A DNA stretch of 64,000 nt from Deltaproteobacteria bacterium. Its GTDB lineage: Bacteria; Myxococcota_A; UBA796; SXON01. Below are positions 19,365-29,025 of the stretch, piece after piece (the stretch's first letter is position 1; each line of letters begins with the position of its first letter). The position numbers were made by a program, and so were the translations under genes. The notes under the pieces were generated by a model. That model searched no databases, was not told the origin of the DNA, and saw only the letters and a program-made list of their open reading frames with translations. Location of the stretch: NCBI GenBank assembly GCA_947445035.1, contig CANFCK010000001.1, positions 114,044-178,043 on the forward strand, given 5' to 3'.

Positions 19365-22070
19365 ATGAACTGCCCATGGTTGATCCTTGTTGCGGCGGCC
19401 GCTGCGGCTCCGGCGCCGTCTCCTGTCGGCGCCGAGCTGGCCGAAAGTGTCGCCCACGCGCGGACGCTTTCGATGCAGCGCGTGGAGCGTACCCCGGCAT
19501 GGCGCTCGTTTCTGGGCGGGGAAGGCCGCGGCTGGCAGGTCCGCGTCGACCCCACCACTGGCCGCGTCCGCGGGGCGCTGGGGCGTGGCATCCCAGCCGG
19601 CCCGCTCGGCGACGCCAGGGACGCCGAACAGGAGGTCCGCGGCTTGTTTTCCCGCTGGCCGGCGCTGACCCGGGTGCCCACGTCCGCGCTGCGCCTGCGG
19701 GGCGCCACGTATGTTGGCAGCACTGACACCTGGTATGTGGAGTTTGATCGCCTGGTCGGCGGCGTACCGGTCGCCCCTGGCGGCGCGTCGGCGCGCATCA
19801 AGGGCGGCAAGATCGTCGCCCTGGGGCTGGAAACCTGGCCTGATGCCCAGGCACCTACCCGCCCCGCCCTCGGTCTGGCCGCGGCGCGGACGATCGCCCG
19901 GTTGCGTGGACCGGCGCCTGGCGCCCCCCACGAAGAAGGCGGCGCACGACTGGTGGTCACTCCAACCCCCAGCGTCGGCGGTGTCAGCTTCCCCCTGCAC
20001 TGGGAGCTCCGTTCGCGCACCGCGAACCCGCCGGGTCGCTGGGTGGTCCTCGTCAACGCCCACACGGGCGCCATCGATCGGGTCACCAACGACGTGCGCT
20101 GGCTCGACGGCGTGCTCACCGGCGAACACGACACTCGCATTCCCGACGGAAACCTCATCACCTCCCCGCTCGCCTTCCTCGCCCTTGTGGGCAGCGGCGG
20201 GACCGAGGTCGTCACCGGCGCCGACGGCTCGTTCTCCGTACCGGATGACCAGACCTGGAGCGCCCTCCTGGAGGGCCCTTACATTCGGGTGACCAACGAA
20301 GCGGGCGCCGAGGGCTCGCTTGTCATCGGGGACGCTGCACCCTTTTGGGATGCGACCGAAACAACTCAAGCGGAGTTGGATTCGTGGGTATTTCTGAACC
20401 GGGTCACCGCATGGGCCATGCTCTTTTCTCCCGATCATCCGCTGGTGTCCAAACAGATTCGTTCGAAGGTAAATATCAGCGTCACCTGCAACGGGTTTTA
20501 CGATGGTGCTGTCAACTTCGGTATCGCGGGCGACGGGTGCAACAACCTCGGTCAGATTGCGGACATCAACTACCATGAATGGGGTCACGCATTCCACGAA
20601 GAGGGGTTGTTGTCAGGCTCGTTGAATCCGACGATGGGCGAAGGCTTCGCCGATGTGGTCGCGATGCTCCAGACGCTCGACTCCACCACCGCGCCGAGTT
20701 TCCGCACCGACGGAAAGGCGCTTCGCGAGATGGCGACCGACAAGGTCTACCCTGAGGACATGACCTCGATCATCTACAAAGACAGCCTCATCTATGCGGG
20801 TGCGGCCTGGGACCTGCTCGGCGTACTCCAGGCCCGATACGGCGAAGGTGCCGACGAATTCGGCGAGGCGTGGGCGGTGTCGTCGCGGCTGTTGATCGCG
20901 GCGATGCGGGGCGGTCCGGACCTGCTCAGCGTCTATGACGAATATGCGCTCGCCGACGACGACGACGGCGACGTCTCCAACGGGTCTCCGCACCTCTGCG
21001 AGATCGTCGAGACCTTCGGGGCCCATGGCCTCGGGCCGCTCGGCGACCCCTTCCCGGTTCAGCTGCTGCACGAGCCGCTCGGGAATCAGGCGGCCGGCGC
21101 CCCCATCGAGGTGACCGGAGCGGTGCTGAGCATCGCCCCCGGCTGTGTCGAGGGGGTCGCCGAGGCGGTCGAGGTGGTCTGGACCATCGACGGTGGCGAA
21201 ACGTGGACCACCGAGGCCGCCGTAGTCACCGACGAACGCTTCGTCGCCACCATCCCGTCGCAACCCGACGGCACTGCGCTCGAGTACTACCTCCTGGCGC
21301 GCGGCATCGACCGAGACGAGGTGACCCTCCCCGCGGGCCACTGGGCACCGTACACCTTCTACGTCGGCGAGCTCGAAGAGATTTGGTGCGAAGACTTCGC
21401 CGACGGGGACGGCGGATTCACGCACGCGCTCAGCGGCTCGGGCGGCTGGGACGACTGGGCCTTCGGCCACGCCACCGGCGAAGGTGGCGACCCCGTCGGG
21501 GCGTTCACCGGTGACGGCGCGTGGGGCAATGACATCGGCATTGGCAGTGACGACGGCGAATACCCGCGTGGCGCGACCAGTGCGCTGAGCGCCCCGCCCA
21601 TCGACGTGGGGGACGCGGGGCGCGTGGTCGTCCAATATCGCCGTTGGTTGGGCATCGACGACAATGCGGCCGACCAGGCCAACATCCATGCCAACGGCTC
21701 GATCATCTGGACCAACCACGCTGCCAGCGCGGGCGTGGAGCCCACCGAGGACGCCGAGTGGATGTTGCACACCCTGGTGGTCGACCTCGGTGACGCCGAG
21801 AGCCTGTCGTTGGACTGGCAGCTCGTGAGCGACGCCGACCTGGTCTTCGCCGGTTGGAACATCGACGATGTCTGCGTCTACCGCTCGCCGTCCGTCGACA
21901 CCGGCGACACCACGGACAGCGGCCTCGACTCTGCGGACGACAGCGCGTCAGACGACAGCGGAAAAGAAGAAGAGCCCGACTGCGGTTGCGCGTCGGGCTC
22001 TCCGGTCACGTTGCTGTTGTGGGCTGCCGGCGCCGCCGCGCTGTCGCGGCGGCGCCGGCGCCAGCCTTAG
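19365..22070 (+). CDS. Secreted M36-like zinc metalloprotease with MYXO-CTERM tail
   Basis: The protein has 901 residues from ATG 19365. A signal peptide (NCPWLILVAAAAAAPAP) precedes an FTP-like propeptide region (about 60-230). The catalytic domain contains INYHEWGHAFHEEG, with HEXXH at about 404, and PTMGEGFADVV giving a third zinc ligand Glu near 426, as in fungalysin-type M36 peptidases. Two beta-rich domains follow, then an Asp/Ser linker (DTGDTTDSGLDSADD) and a MYXO-CTERM tail with DCGCASGSP, a hydrophobic run and RRRRR. It should be exported, self-processed and surface-anchored or released. It is divergent from the lysyl oxidase-like gene. Confidence 0.88.
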   Translation: MNCPWLILVAAAAAAPAPSPVGAELAESVAHARTLSMQRVERTPAWRSFLGGEGRGWQVRVDPTTGRVRGALGRGIPAGPLGDARDAEQEVRGLFSRWPALTRVPTSALRLRGATYVGSTDTWYVEFDRLVGGVPVAPGGASARIKGGKIVALGLETWPDAQAPTRPALGLAAARTIARLRGPAPGAPHEEGGARLVVTPTPSVGGVSFPLHWELRSRTANPPGRWVVLVNAHTGAIDRVTNDVRWLDGVLTGEHDTRIPDGNLITSPLAFLALVGSGGTEVVTGADGSFSVPDDQTWSALLEGPYIRVTNEAGAEGSLVIGDAAPFWDATETTQAELDSWVFLNRVTAWAMLFSPDHPLVSKQIRSKVNISVTCNGFYDGAVNFGIAGDGCNNLGQIADINYHEWGHAFHEEGLLSGSLNPTMGEGFADVVAMLQTLDSTTAPSFRTDGKALREMATDKVYPEDMTSIIYKDSLIYAGAAWDLLGVLQARYGEGADEFGEAWAVSSRLLIAAMRGGPDLLSVYDEYALADDDDGDVSNGSPHLCEIVETFGAHGLGPLGDPFPVQLLHEPLGNQAAGAPIEVTGAVLSIAPGCVEGVAEAVEVVWTIDGGETWTTEAAVVTDERFVATIPSQPDGTALEYYLLARGIDRDEVTLPAGHWAPYTFYVGELEEIWCEDFADGDGGFTHALSGSGGWDDWAFGHATGEGGDPVGAFTGDGAWGNDIGIGSDDGEYPRGATSALSAPPIDVGDAGRVVVQYRRWLGIDDNAADQANIHANGSIIWTNHAASAGVEPTEDAEWMLHTLVVDLGDAESLSLDWQLVSDADLVFAGWNIDDVCVYRSPSVDTGDTTDSGLDSADDSASDDSGKEEEPDCGCASGSPVTLLLWAAGAAALSRRRRRQP

Positions 22071-23935
22071 GGGCAGACCTCGGCTTCCCAAGAAGCGATG
22101 TCATCCGACTCCTGGCAGTCCGCTATCTCGGGGTTGCTGGTGCCGGTGACGCGCACCTGGATGTCGCGCATCGGCCGGGGCACGTCGCGAAGCTCGAGGA
22201 ACTCGCCGGCGGTCATCGTCCCGGGGGAGAGGGTGCCGACGTACGTGTCGCTGGTCAGGTACTCGACACCGGTGTCGGTGACGGCCCAGATGTCCACGTA
22301 CACGCTGCCGGTCATCTCGTAGAAGCCGCTGTTGGCGATGGAGTACCAGATCCAAACGGTATCGCTGGCACACTCTTCGCTACAGACGCTGCGGACGACC
22401 GGGTACAGGCTCTGCACCGTGGCCACCGATTCGCCAGCGCGGAAGTTGTTTTCACCTTCCCAGTTCGGCACGGGAGACGTCGGCATGCCGCCGTCTTCCT
22501 CGACGTTGGTGAGGCTGTAGTCCGACTGGTGCCACTGGGTGCGAGCGTCGGTGAAGCCCGACTTGTCCTTCAGCGCGCGGATCTTGCCCGCGTTGTCGAT
22601 GACCACGATCTCGGCGTGGTCGTCGCCGTCGAGGTCGACGATCGGCACCGGGCCGGCGCAGGTGGTGTTGTTGGCAGGGTAGTCGGCGAGGGTGTCGCCG
22701 CTCTTCCCGTCGATGATCATGACCGCCGTGGGGCTGGACCAGATCACTTCCCAGGTGCCGTCGCCGTCGAGGTCGAAGGCCGAGGCCCCGCCGCGACCGC
22801 TGCCGCTACCCGACGCCGCCACTGTCCACAGCTCGTTGCCATCGCCGTCGAGGGCGATGATGTACGTCGAGGTGGGGATGATGACCTCCGGCTTGCCATC
22901 GCCGTCGAGGTCGGCGATCACCGGGGTGCTGGCCAGCGCGCCACTGAGGTCGTAGGTCCAGTTCTCGTGGCCGGCGTTATCCATGACCACGACGCCGTAG
23001 TTGCCGACCGATACCAGCTCGGGCGAGCCGTCCACGTCGAGGTCGGCGATCGCGACCGTACCGTCGGTGCCGCCGGTGGACCAGATGGTGGCGCCGTCGG
23101 CGTCGTACGCGGCGTTGCCGACGATGACCTCCTGGAGGCCGTCACCATCGATGTCGCCGGCCACCGAGTGGCCGTAGCTGTTGCCGACGCCGAGTCCGTC
23201 GCCTTCCGCGCCGTTGCCGCGCAGCGCGCCAGTGACGCCGTTGACGATCTTGCTGCCGAGGTAGGCCTCGGGCTCGCCGTCGCCGTCGAGGTCGGCCATG
23301 CCGGAGGCGCCGCAGCTGCCCTTGTTCTTGCCGGAGGAGGAAGGCCCGGTCCAGAGGGTGGTGCCGGTGCGCCCGTCGAGCGCGACCATGCTGTAGTTGA
23401 TGTCGGTCAGGACGTCCGGCCAGCCGTCCCCGTTGAGGTCGCCGATGGCGGCCAGGGTGTTGGTGGTGTTGGTCGTCGCCCGGCTCCAGTTGGTGGTCCC
23501 GTCCGACCCACGGATGGAGCGGAGGACGGCCGAGGTGTCCATCGTGATGATGTCCGGGATGTCGCTTTCGTCGACGTCTCCGTCCCCGTCGTCGTCGTCA
23601 AGCTGGCCGACGACGAGCGGGCTGTAGGTGCCGCTGCCCACCTGAACTTCCCAGAGCACTTCAAGATCCCAGTCGGGGTTGGCCGGACCGCCATCACAAT
23701 CGGCGTCCTGCGCAACGGTTTCCGAGGGGAAGTACTGCTCGTCGCAGTAGGAGGGGAGCACGCCGCCGCCGGAATCTTCGGTGTCGTCGGTGTCGGCGCT
23801 GTCGACCGGGGGGTCGAAGTCTTCGCCCTCGTCAAAGTCGCCCTTGGGCGAAGTGGCACCCGTCAGGTTGTTTTCAGGTTCGCAGCCCGCAAGCGCAAGG
23901 CCGAGAAGAATGAACGGGGCGGTGTACTTGAGCAT
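22067..23935 (-). CDS. FG-GAP/VCBS repeat lipoprotein
   Basis: The protein has 622 residues from ATG 23935, giving MLKYTAPFILLGLALAGC with lipobox LAGC; a longer frame upstream has no signal and is rejected. After an acidic linker (DSADTDDTEDSGGG) the protein consists of FG-GAP-type repeats such as DLNGDGWPDVL, DLDGDGEPEAYLG and DIDGDGLQEVIVG, each with the Asp-rich calcium-binding loop, which should fold as a seven-bladed propeller. The final 110 residues are beta-rich with paired Cys. A surface binding role is inferred. The gene overlaps the end of the metalloprotease gene by four bases, on the opposite strand. Confidence 0.87.
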   Translation of the reverse strand: MLKYTAPFILLGLALAGCEPENNLTGATSPKGDFDEGEDFDPPVDSADTDDTEDSGGGVLPSYCDEQYFPSETVAQDADCDGGPANPDWDLEVLWEVQVGSGTYSPLVVGQLDDDDGDGDVDESDIPDIITMDTSAVLRSIRGSDGTTNWSRATTNTTNTLAAIGDLNGDGWPDVLTDINYSMVALDGRTGTTLWTGPSSSGKNKGSCGASGMADLDGDGEPEAYLGSKIVNGVTGALRGNGAEGDGLGVGNSYGHSVAGDIDGDGLQEVIVGNAAYDADGATIWSTGGTDGTVAIADLDVDGSPELVSVGNYGVVVMDNAGHENWTYDLSGALASTPVIADLDGDGKPEVIIPTSTYIIALDGDGNELWTVAASGSGSGRGGASAFDLDGDGTWEVIWSSPTAVMIIDGKSGDTLADYPANNTTCAGPVPIVDLDGDDHAEIVVIDNAGKIRALKDKSGFTDARTQWHQSDYSLTNVEEDGGMPTSPVPNWEGENNFRAGESVATVQSLYPVVRSVCSEECASDTVWIWYSIANSGFYEMTGSVYVDIWAVTDTGVEYLTSDTYVGTLSPGTMTAGEFLELRDVPRPMRDIQVRVTGTSNPEIADCQESDDIASWEAEVCP

Positions 23936-23966
23936 GATGGACCTCGAGCCGTGGTTGACCGCAGAC

Positions 23967-23996
23967 AGTATGACATGCGATCGGGATCGCTGTCCA
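23967..23996 (-). promoter_or_regulatory. Sigma70-like promoter for the FG-GAP lipoprotein
   Basis: On the minus strand TGGACA (23996-23991) and CATACT (23972-23967) are 18 bases apart, five and four matches to the consensus. The -10 lies about 31 bases before ATG 23935. Confidence 0.45.
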
Positions 23997-24094
23997 GCAT
24001 CTTGACCTGACCGCGTCCGATCGATCACACGATTGTGTGAGGAGATGGAAACTTCCCATCGACGGCCGACTCGGCGGAGCCCGTCGCCCACGGC

Positions 24095-24100
24095 TATAGT
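24095..24100 (+). promoter_or_regulatory. Candidate -10 element, leaderless PHP lipoprotein gene
   Basis: TATAGT ends seven bases before GTG 24108. No Shine-Dalgarno lies between, consistent with a leaderless transcript. Confidence 0.35.
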
Positions 24101-24107
24101 CGCGGCC

Positions 24108-25412
24108 GTGCATCTGTTCTGGTTTTTCGCGTGCGGTTCGCCAGTCCCGCCAGGGCCGCCGTTGACGGCGTGGTTCGGCGATCCACACGTACACACCGGC
24201 GCCTCGGACGACGGGTGCTCCAGCGACATGGGCGCCGAACCGGGTGAGCACTGCGGGGCCGTCGCGACCATCGGCGAGCACGCGGCGGCCCAGGGGGTAT
24301 CGTGGTTCGTCCTGGCGGATCACCTGAACGGTCCTCAGGCTCGCACCGACACCGAAGCGCTGGCGGACTGGCGTTCGGTCATCGACGCCGGACTCACGAC
24401 CGAGGAGGTTCTGGTGGTCGCCGGGGCCGAGGCATACGCCACCACCCCAGAGGGCGAGCTGGGGCACTACACGGTGATCTTCTTCGCAGACTCGCTCCCA
24501 GGGCTGACCCGCGACCTGGCCTCACCCACCGGCAGCGCCGACGGCACGCTCGCCTCGTGCGACGCGTTGCGCACCTGGGCCGATGCGCTTTCCGTCTGGG
24601 GCCCATCGCTCGTCATTCCGCACCACCCTGCCAGTCGCTCCCCGATGCCGACCGACTGGTCCTGTCTGCCCGTTGGCACCCCGCTCGTAGAGGTCTACTC
24701 GCATTGGGGCAACGGCCTCGGCTGGCAAAGCGCCGACGCCCCCCACGCTGACTACGACCCCCTGGGCACCGAGAGCGGAGAGACGGTGCTGGACGGCACG
24801 GTCGTGGCGGCCATGGCCGCGCACCCTGAGTATGCCCTGGGTTTTGTGGCGGGGACCGACGGGCACCGCACCCGACCAGGCAACGTGTGCGACGAGCACG
24901 GGGACGGTCGGTACGGGGGTGGGCTGACCGGGGCGCTGCTCCCAGAGGGCGAGCCGCTGACGCGGGCGGCGCTACACGACGCCTTTTTGGCCCGGCATAC
25001 CTTCGCGACCACCGGGCCTCGGATGGGCCTCCGGGTCGATGTCATCGTAGATGACACTGTGCTCGGCACCCTTGGCGATCAAGTCGCGCTGCCCGGAAAG
25101 ACCAACGTCATTCTCCGTCTGCAGCTGGCCGACGCGCTGAGCTGGGAGGGCAGCGTGGTGTCGGTCACCGCCATCCAGCCGGGGTTGGTCCTGCCGGAGC
25201 AGGTCCGGACGACCGCATCGGGCATCGGAGGAGGGCGGTACGAGGCCACGATCGTCGTAGACCCGGGAACCACCCCTACCTTCGCCTACTTCGAGGTCGT
25301 GCTCTCAGGGACCGCCGCGCACCCGGAGGACTGCTCCGACGAGCCGACCTCCGAGACGCCCGACGACACCGAGCGAGTGTGGACGTCACCCACGTGGTTC
25401 ACCCGCAGTTGA
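24108..25412 (+). CDS. PHP-domain (DUF3604-like) lipoprotein
   Basis: The protein has 434 residues from GTG 24108; MHLFWFFAC is a minimal lipoprotein signal with lipobox FFAC. WFGDPHVHTGASDDG is the first metal-binding motif of PHP phosphoesterase-like domains, with further ligands in LADHLN, VIPHHPASR and AGTDGHRTRPG. The family is close to DUF3604 proteins, which are exported PHP-type hydrolases of unknown substrate. A C-terminal beta domain of about 110 residues follows. It converges on the VWA gene and shares 14 bases with it. Confidence 0.82.
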   Translation: MHLFWFFACGSPVPPGPPLTAWFGDPHVHTGASDDGCSSDMGAEPGEHCGAVATIGEHAAAQGVSWFVLADHLNGPQARTDTEALADWRSVIDAGLTTEEVLVVAGAEAYATTPEGELGHYTVIFFADSLPGLTRDLASPTGSADGTLASCDALRTWADALSVWGPSLVIPHHPASRSPMPTDWSCLPVGTPLVEVYSHWGNGLGWQSADAPHADYDPLGTESGETVLDGTVVAAMAAHPEYALGFVAGTDGHRTRPGNVCDEHGDGRYGGGLTGALLPEGEPLTRAALHDAFLARHTFATTGPRMGLRVDVIVDDTVLGTLGDQVALPGKTNVILRLQLADALSWEGSVVSVTAIQPGLVLPEQVRTTASGIGGGRYEATIVVDPGTTPTFAYFEVVLSGTAAHPEDCSDEPTSETPDDTERVWTSPTWFTRS

Positions 25413-27693
25413 GGCGCCCGCCGCGGACCACGCAGCGCACGTCGCCGCCGGTCTTCGGCACCTGCACCGAGGCCACCATGGGGACGGCCCCGTAGAGCAC
25501 GAGCTGACAGGAGCCCGGGCGCACCTCGAAGGTCGCGACATTGCTCCCACGATCCAGCGATTCGCTCGCCTTCTTCGGCCCACACTCCATCGCGACCTCC
25601 GCTATGACCTGGTCGGCGTCGACCTTGACCTTGTAGGGCACACCGCGGGCCGCGACGATCTTCGGCGTGGTCGGCCGCTGTCCACACAGAGGCGAGGTCA
25701 AGCTGTCGAGCCATGCCACCTCGGCGTCTTCCCCCAGGGCGTCGACGCGCTCGGACCACGTGCTGTACGGGGCACCGCAGGGGTCGCCACCGAGGCTGCG
25801 CGTCATGATCATGTCGCTCCACGCCAGGAGCGCGCGGCCTTTGTGCAAGTTGCGGGGGTCCGCGTCGAGCAGATCGGCGACCGACGCGGTGAACGTCTGG
25901 GTGCGGGCGGCGCCGGTGTTGATGTCGCTCCATTCGGCCGTGACCTTGACCACCTCGCCCCGGACCGGACGGGTCCCCGACATCTTGAGGTCCTGGACGA
26001 AGAGCTGGGTGGTGCCGGCGTAGTAGTTGATTGGCTGCACGTCCTCTTTGCGCGTGCTGGACTCCTCGCCGTAGAACTTCTCGATGGCCAACGACGGCGG
26101 CAGGTCGAGCGAGAAGTGAACGTCGTGGGCGACGGTCTGCACCAGCGAGTTGAAGCCGGCCCCGAAGATGCGGTCCACGACCGCTTCGCTGCCCAGGTAC
26201 ACGTAGGCGCCCTTGCCCTTTTCGCTGAGCTGGTCGAGCACCTTGTCGTTGAAGTCACGACCCACGCCCACCGCTGAAAGGCGGATGCCAGCGCTCTCGT
26301 AGCTCTTGCCGATCTCCGAGACGATGTCGGTGTCGACCTCGCCGGTGTTGAGCAAAGCGTCGCTGATGAGCAGCATGCGGCGGTTGCGACCGTCGACCTC
26401 CCCGTGGGCCTTCGCGACTTTGTAGCCCTCACGCAGCCCGGCGTTCATGTCGGTGGAGCCGCGAGGTTGGAGGTCGGCGATGACGTCGCTGAGCAGGCTG
26501 GGGTCGTCGCGACCGACGACGTAGTTCTCCAGCGGCGTGCAGACGGTGTCGTCGAAGAGCACGATGTCGACGCGGTCGCCGCGCTCGAGCTGGTCGGTCA
26601 TCTTGGTGAGACCGCGCTTGAGGTAGTCCATGCGGCCTTCCGCATCCATCGAGCCCGAGCGGTCGAGGACCAGCGTCATGTCGAGCGGCTGACGCTCCGG
26701 GGTCATCCCCTTGATGGCGAGCGCCATCGAGAGCGTACGGTCGCCGGTCTGTTCGGCAGAGGCGCTGACGCTGAAGACGTCGCCGTCGGCGACGGGGCTG
26801 GTGTCGAAGCTGAAGTAGTTGAGCAGCTCGTGCGGGCGGACCTCGCTGGTCTTGACGGGGCCGCGGTTCTGCACCGCCCACAAGAGGCGCTGCGCCGAGG
26901 CCAGCGACATCGAGTCGTCGTTGCTCAGATAGGTCACCCCGCCCCAGTCGAAGTTGGCCTCCTGGTCGCGGAGCGCCTCCTTCTCGGTCGGTTCGTTCAT
27001 CACGAAACCGCCCTTGCTTCCGGCCACGGTCTGGTCCGCCGAGTCGCCGCGGGCGTCCTTGTCGGCGACCGTCAGCCGACGCTTGCTCTCCTCCCGCTTC
27101 GGGCGAGACTTCTCCAAGTTGCCGCCGCCCTCGTCATCTGCTTCGGCGTAGCCCAGCGAGGCCACGGCATCTTGGGGCGCCGCGTCGGGCATGGACTCGG
27201 CGGGCTTCGCCGGGGACTTGGCCACCTTGCTCTTCGGTGCGGACACCGCCTGGGGTGCGTTTTCACCTTCGGTGCCGGAGCTGTCGTACCAGCGTCCACT
27301 CCCACCCGACGGGGCGGACTTGCCCGCCCCGCTGCCAACACCCTGCGTGTTGTGGGCAACCGCTCCGGCAGGTGCCGGTGCGCTGGTCATCGGCGTCGTC
27401 GGCGGCGGCGGGGGCCCCTGGGCGACGGAGCGCGATGCCATGGGCGCCGACGTGCTCGCGGTGTTGCCGCGTTTGCTGGGGGCCGCGCTGCTGGAGCGTC
27501 CGCGGCTGCCGCTGCCGCCGAAGCACTCGCGCACGACCGGCTTTCCGGCCAGCAGTTCGACCTGCTTCGTGGAGGAGGCGGTGGGGGCCGCTTCGGGCAC
27601 CATCGTGCCCGACTTCAGGTCGAGGCTCGCGGTTTCGACATCGGCGGGGACGGACTTGGAGGCACAGGCCCAGAGAACGAGAGAAAGCAGCAC
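25399..27693 (-). CDS. YfbK-like von Willebrand factor A lipoprotein
   Basis: The protein has 764 residues from a GTG with AGGAG five bases upstream. MLLSLVLWAC is the lipoprotein signal. Residues 20-230 are a low-complexity Ser/Ala/Pro/Lys-rich linker. From about 250 the YfbK N-terminal region leads into a VWA domain with the MIDAS motif DRSGSMD near 344, RGSTDMNAGLREGY and LISDALLNTGEVD; a DUF3520-like C-terminal domain ends with two conserved Cys. Such proteins bind metal-dependent ligands at the cell surface. The role here is unknown. Confidence 0.87.
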   Translation of the reverse strand: MLLSLVLWACASKSVPADVETASLDLKSGTMVPEAAPTASSTKQVELLAGKPVVRECFGGSGSRGRSSSAAPSKRGNTASTSAPMASRSVAQGPPPPPTTPMTSAPAPAGAVAHNTQGVGSGAGKSAPSGGSGRWYDSSGTEGENAPQAVSAPKSKVAKSPAKPAESMPDAAPQDAVASLGYAEADDEGGGNLEKSRPKREESKRRLTVADKDARGDSADQTVAGSKGGFVMNEPTEKEALRDQEANFDWGGVTYLSNDDSMSLASAQRLLWAVQNRGPVKTSEVRPHELLNYFSFDTSPVADGDVFSVSASAEQTGDRTLSMALAIKGMTPERQPLDMTLVLDRSGSMDAEGRMDYLKRGLTKMTDQLERGDRVDIVLFDDTVCTPLENYVVGRDDPSLLSDVIADLQPRGSTDMNAGLREGYKVAKAHGEVDGRNRRMLLISDALLNTGEVDTDIVSEIGKSYESAGIRLSAVGVGRDFNDKVLDQLSEKGKGAYVYLGSEAVVDRIFGAGFNSLVQTVAHDVHFSLDLPPSLAIEKFYGEESSTRKEDVQPINYYAGTTQLFVQDLKMSGTRPVRGEVVKVTAEWSDINTGAARTQTFTASVADLLDADPRNLHKGRALLAWSDMIMTRSLGGDPCGAPYSTWSERVDALGEDAEVAWLDSLTSPLCGQRPTTPKIVAARGVPYKVKVDADQVIAEVAMECGPKKASESLDRGSNVATFEVRPGSCQLVLYGAVPMVASVQVPKTGGDVRCVVRGGRLNCG

Positions 27694-27758
27694 GAGGACT
27701 CCTGGTTCGCGGCGACAACGACGGGTCCCCGGGCGGGCTTACACGCCATTTTTCATTT

Positions 27759-27787
27759 GGGGGAAGGGGGCTGCGCCCCTTTCCCCT
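27759..27787. repeat. 13-bp hairpin with triloop in divergent intergenic region
   Basis: GGGGGAAGGGGGC (27759-27771) pairs along its whole length with GCCCCTTTCCCCT (27775-27787), including two G-T pairs, around a TGC loop. It lies in the 227-base divergent region between the VWA and amidotransferase genes and could be a regulatory hairpin or a REP-like repeat. Confidence 0.75.
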
Positions 27788-27830
27788 ACCGCGCCATTCC
27801 CTCCGGCCTCCAACCTGTGGTTTCCGGCCT

Positions 27831-27860
27831 GCGGCGCGCCGCGCGTATTTAACGCGCCGC
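27831..27860. repeat. Second inverted repeat in the same intergenic region
   Basis: GCGGCGCG (27831-27838) and CGCGCCGC (27853-27860) are perfect inverted arms around a 14-base loop containing an AT-rich GTATTTAA. It may be an operator for the downstream amidotransferase gene or part of the same repeat element. Confidence 0.55.
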
Positions 27861-27920
27861 GACGTGGGACCGTCCCGATCAGGGCCCCCTCCCCCCCAGC
27901 CGCGGAGTTAGCCCCGGCCG

Positions 27921-28652
27921 ATGCCTCCCCGCCACGTGCTCGTGTCCTTGCGTGACCCAAACGACCCCATGTCGCGGCAGGAGCTGCGCTGTTTTGCCGA
28001 CAGCGCCGGGCTCCCAGACCTGGAAATCGCCTATGCCAACGCGGGGCAGCTCGATGACCGGCTGATGGATGAGGCGGGGCTGCTGTTCTTCGGCGGCAGC
28101 GGCGCGTACAGCGTTTTGGACACCCACCCGTGGGTCCACAACATGCTCGATCGCCTCGTGGAATGTGTCGATCGCCGCATCCCCGCCTGGGCCAGCTGTT
28201 TCGGCTTTCAGGGTCTGGCGCTGGCGCTCGGTGGCGAGGTCAACCGCGACGACGCCCGTCAGGAGCTGGGTGCCTTTCCTGTGGACCTGACCGATGCCGG
28301 CGTGGCCGACCCGCTCCTGGGGCACCTTCCGCGCACGGTGGACGTCCAGTTGGGGCACCACGACCACGTGGACCGACTCCCAGCGGGGGTCACGCTCCTG
28401 GCGACCGGCCGACTCGTGCACAATCAGGCGTTCAAGGTTGATGCCGCGCCGTTCTGGGCGGCCCAGTTCCATCCCGAACTACGAAAGGCAACCACCACCG
28501 AGCGCTGGCAGTACTACCGCAGCCACTACGCCGGAAATCCGGCCGAAGCGGATCGCATCGACCGCGTCATGGCCGAGGCGCCGGACACCGAACTGGCGCA
28601 GACCGTAATGCGCCGCTTCGTCTCTTGGGTGGCGGAGAATCCGCGGCGCTGA
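27921..28652 (+). CDS. Class I glutamine amidotransferase (GuaA-like domain)
   Basis: The protein has 243 residues with only the amidotransferase domain. The triad is visible: the nucleophile Cys93 in WASCFGFQ, and His184 and Glu186 in AAQFHPELR. It should release ammonia from glutamine or act on a related gamma-glutamyl substrate; stand-alone members of this group are often annotated GMP synthase-like. FFGGSGAYSV at about 55 is the oxyanion strand. It is a single gene, divergent from the VWA gene, converging on the zinc-ribbon gene. The partner or substrate is not known. Confidence 0.87.
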   Translation: MPPRHVLVSLRDPNDPMSRQELRCFADSAGLPDLEIAYANAGQLDDRLMDEAGLLFFGGSGAYSVLDTHPWVHNMLDRLVECVDRRIPAWASCFGFQGLALALGGEVNRDDARQELGAFPVDLTDAGVADPLLGHLPRTVDVQLGHHDHVDRLPAGVTLLATGRLVHNQAFKVDAAPFWAAQFHPELRKATTTERWQYYRSHYAGNPAEADRIDRVMAEAPDTELAQTVMRRFVSWVAENPRR

Positions 28653-28675
28653 GCGAGCCGCCAAAGCCGCGACGG

Positions 28676-28990
28676 CTACCGAGGCAACCGGAACAGGTTC
28701 GCGAGCCCGGCCAAGGCCCCGCTAGCGTCTTTCCCGGCGAGGGTTTCGAGCTCTCCGGGGTCGAGCAGGACGGCGCCGCACCATCCGCAAATGTCGATTT
28801 CCACGCCGCGGAAGTCGCGCGGGGTCATCGGGCCGCCGCACTTTCCGCAGCACTGCAGATGGGCGGCCTTGGCCGCCGCCCGGGCGTCGATCGCCGCCTG
28901 CTTATCGGCCTCGGCCGTGGCACGCGTGCGTTCTTCGCGTTCCAAGCGGGCAAAGTATTCTTCTTCGGACTTGTTCTTGTCGCTCGACAT
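28676..28990 (-). CDS. TFIIB-type zinc-ribbon protein
   Basis: The protein has 104 residues. Residues 1-46 form a charged helix, probably coiled coil (SEEEYFARLEREERTRA). The C-terminal half has CGKCGGPM and CGWCGAVLLDPGELE, four Cys that form the zf-TFIIB ribbon. GAGG six bases before the ATG supports the start. Such small proteins are common and of unknown function. It lies 35 bases after the zinc-finger/TPR gene on the same strand. Confidence 0.85.
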   Translation of the reverse strand: MSSDKNKSEEEYFARLEREERTRATAEADKQAAIDARAAAKAAHLQCCGKCGGPMTPRDFRGVEIDICGWCGAVLLDPGELETLAGKDASGALAGLANLFRLPR

Positions 28991-29025
28991 GGAAACCTCG
29001 ACCAGGGTTTAACAACAACGACGGA

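Noticed and set aside
21854-24010. 718-residue plus-strand frame opposite the FG-GAP lipoprotein
   Set aside because: Val/Asp/Gly composition is a mirror of repeat codons; the minus-strand gene has signal peptide and repeat motifs.
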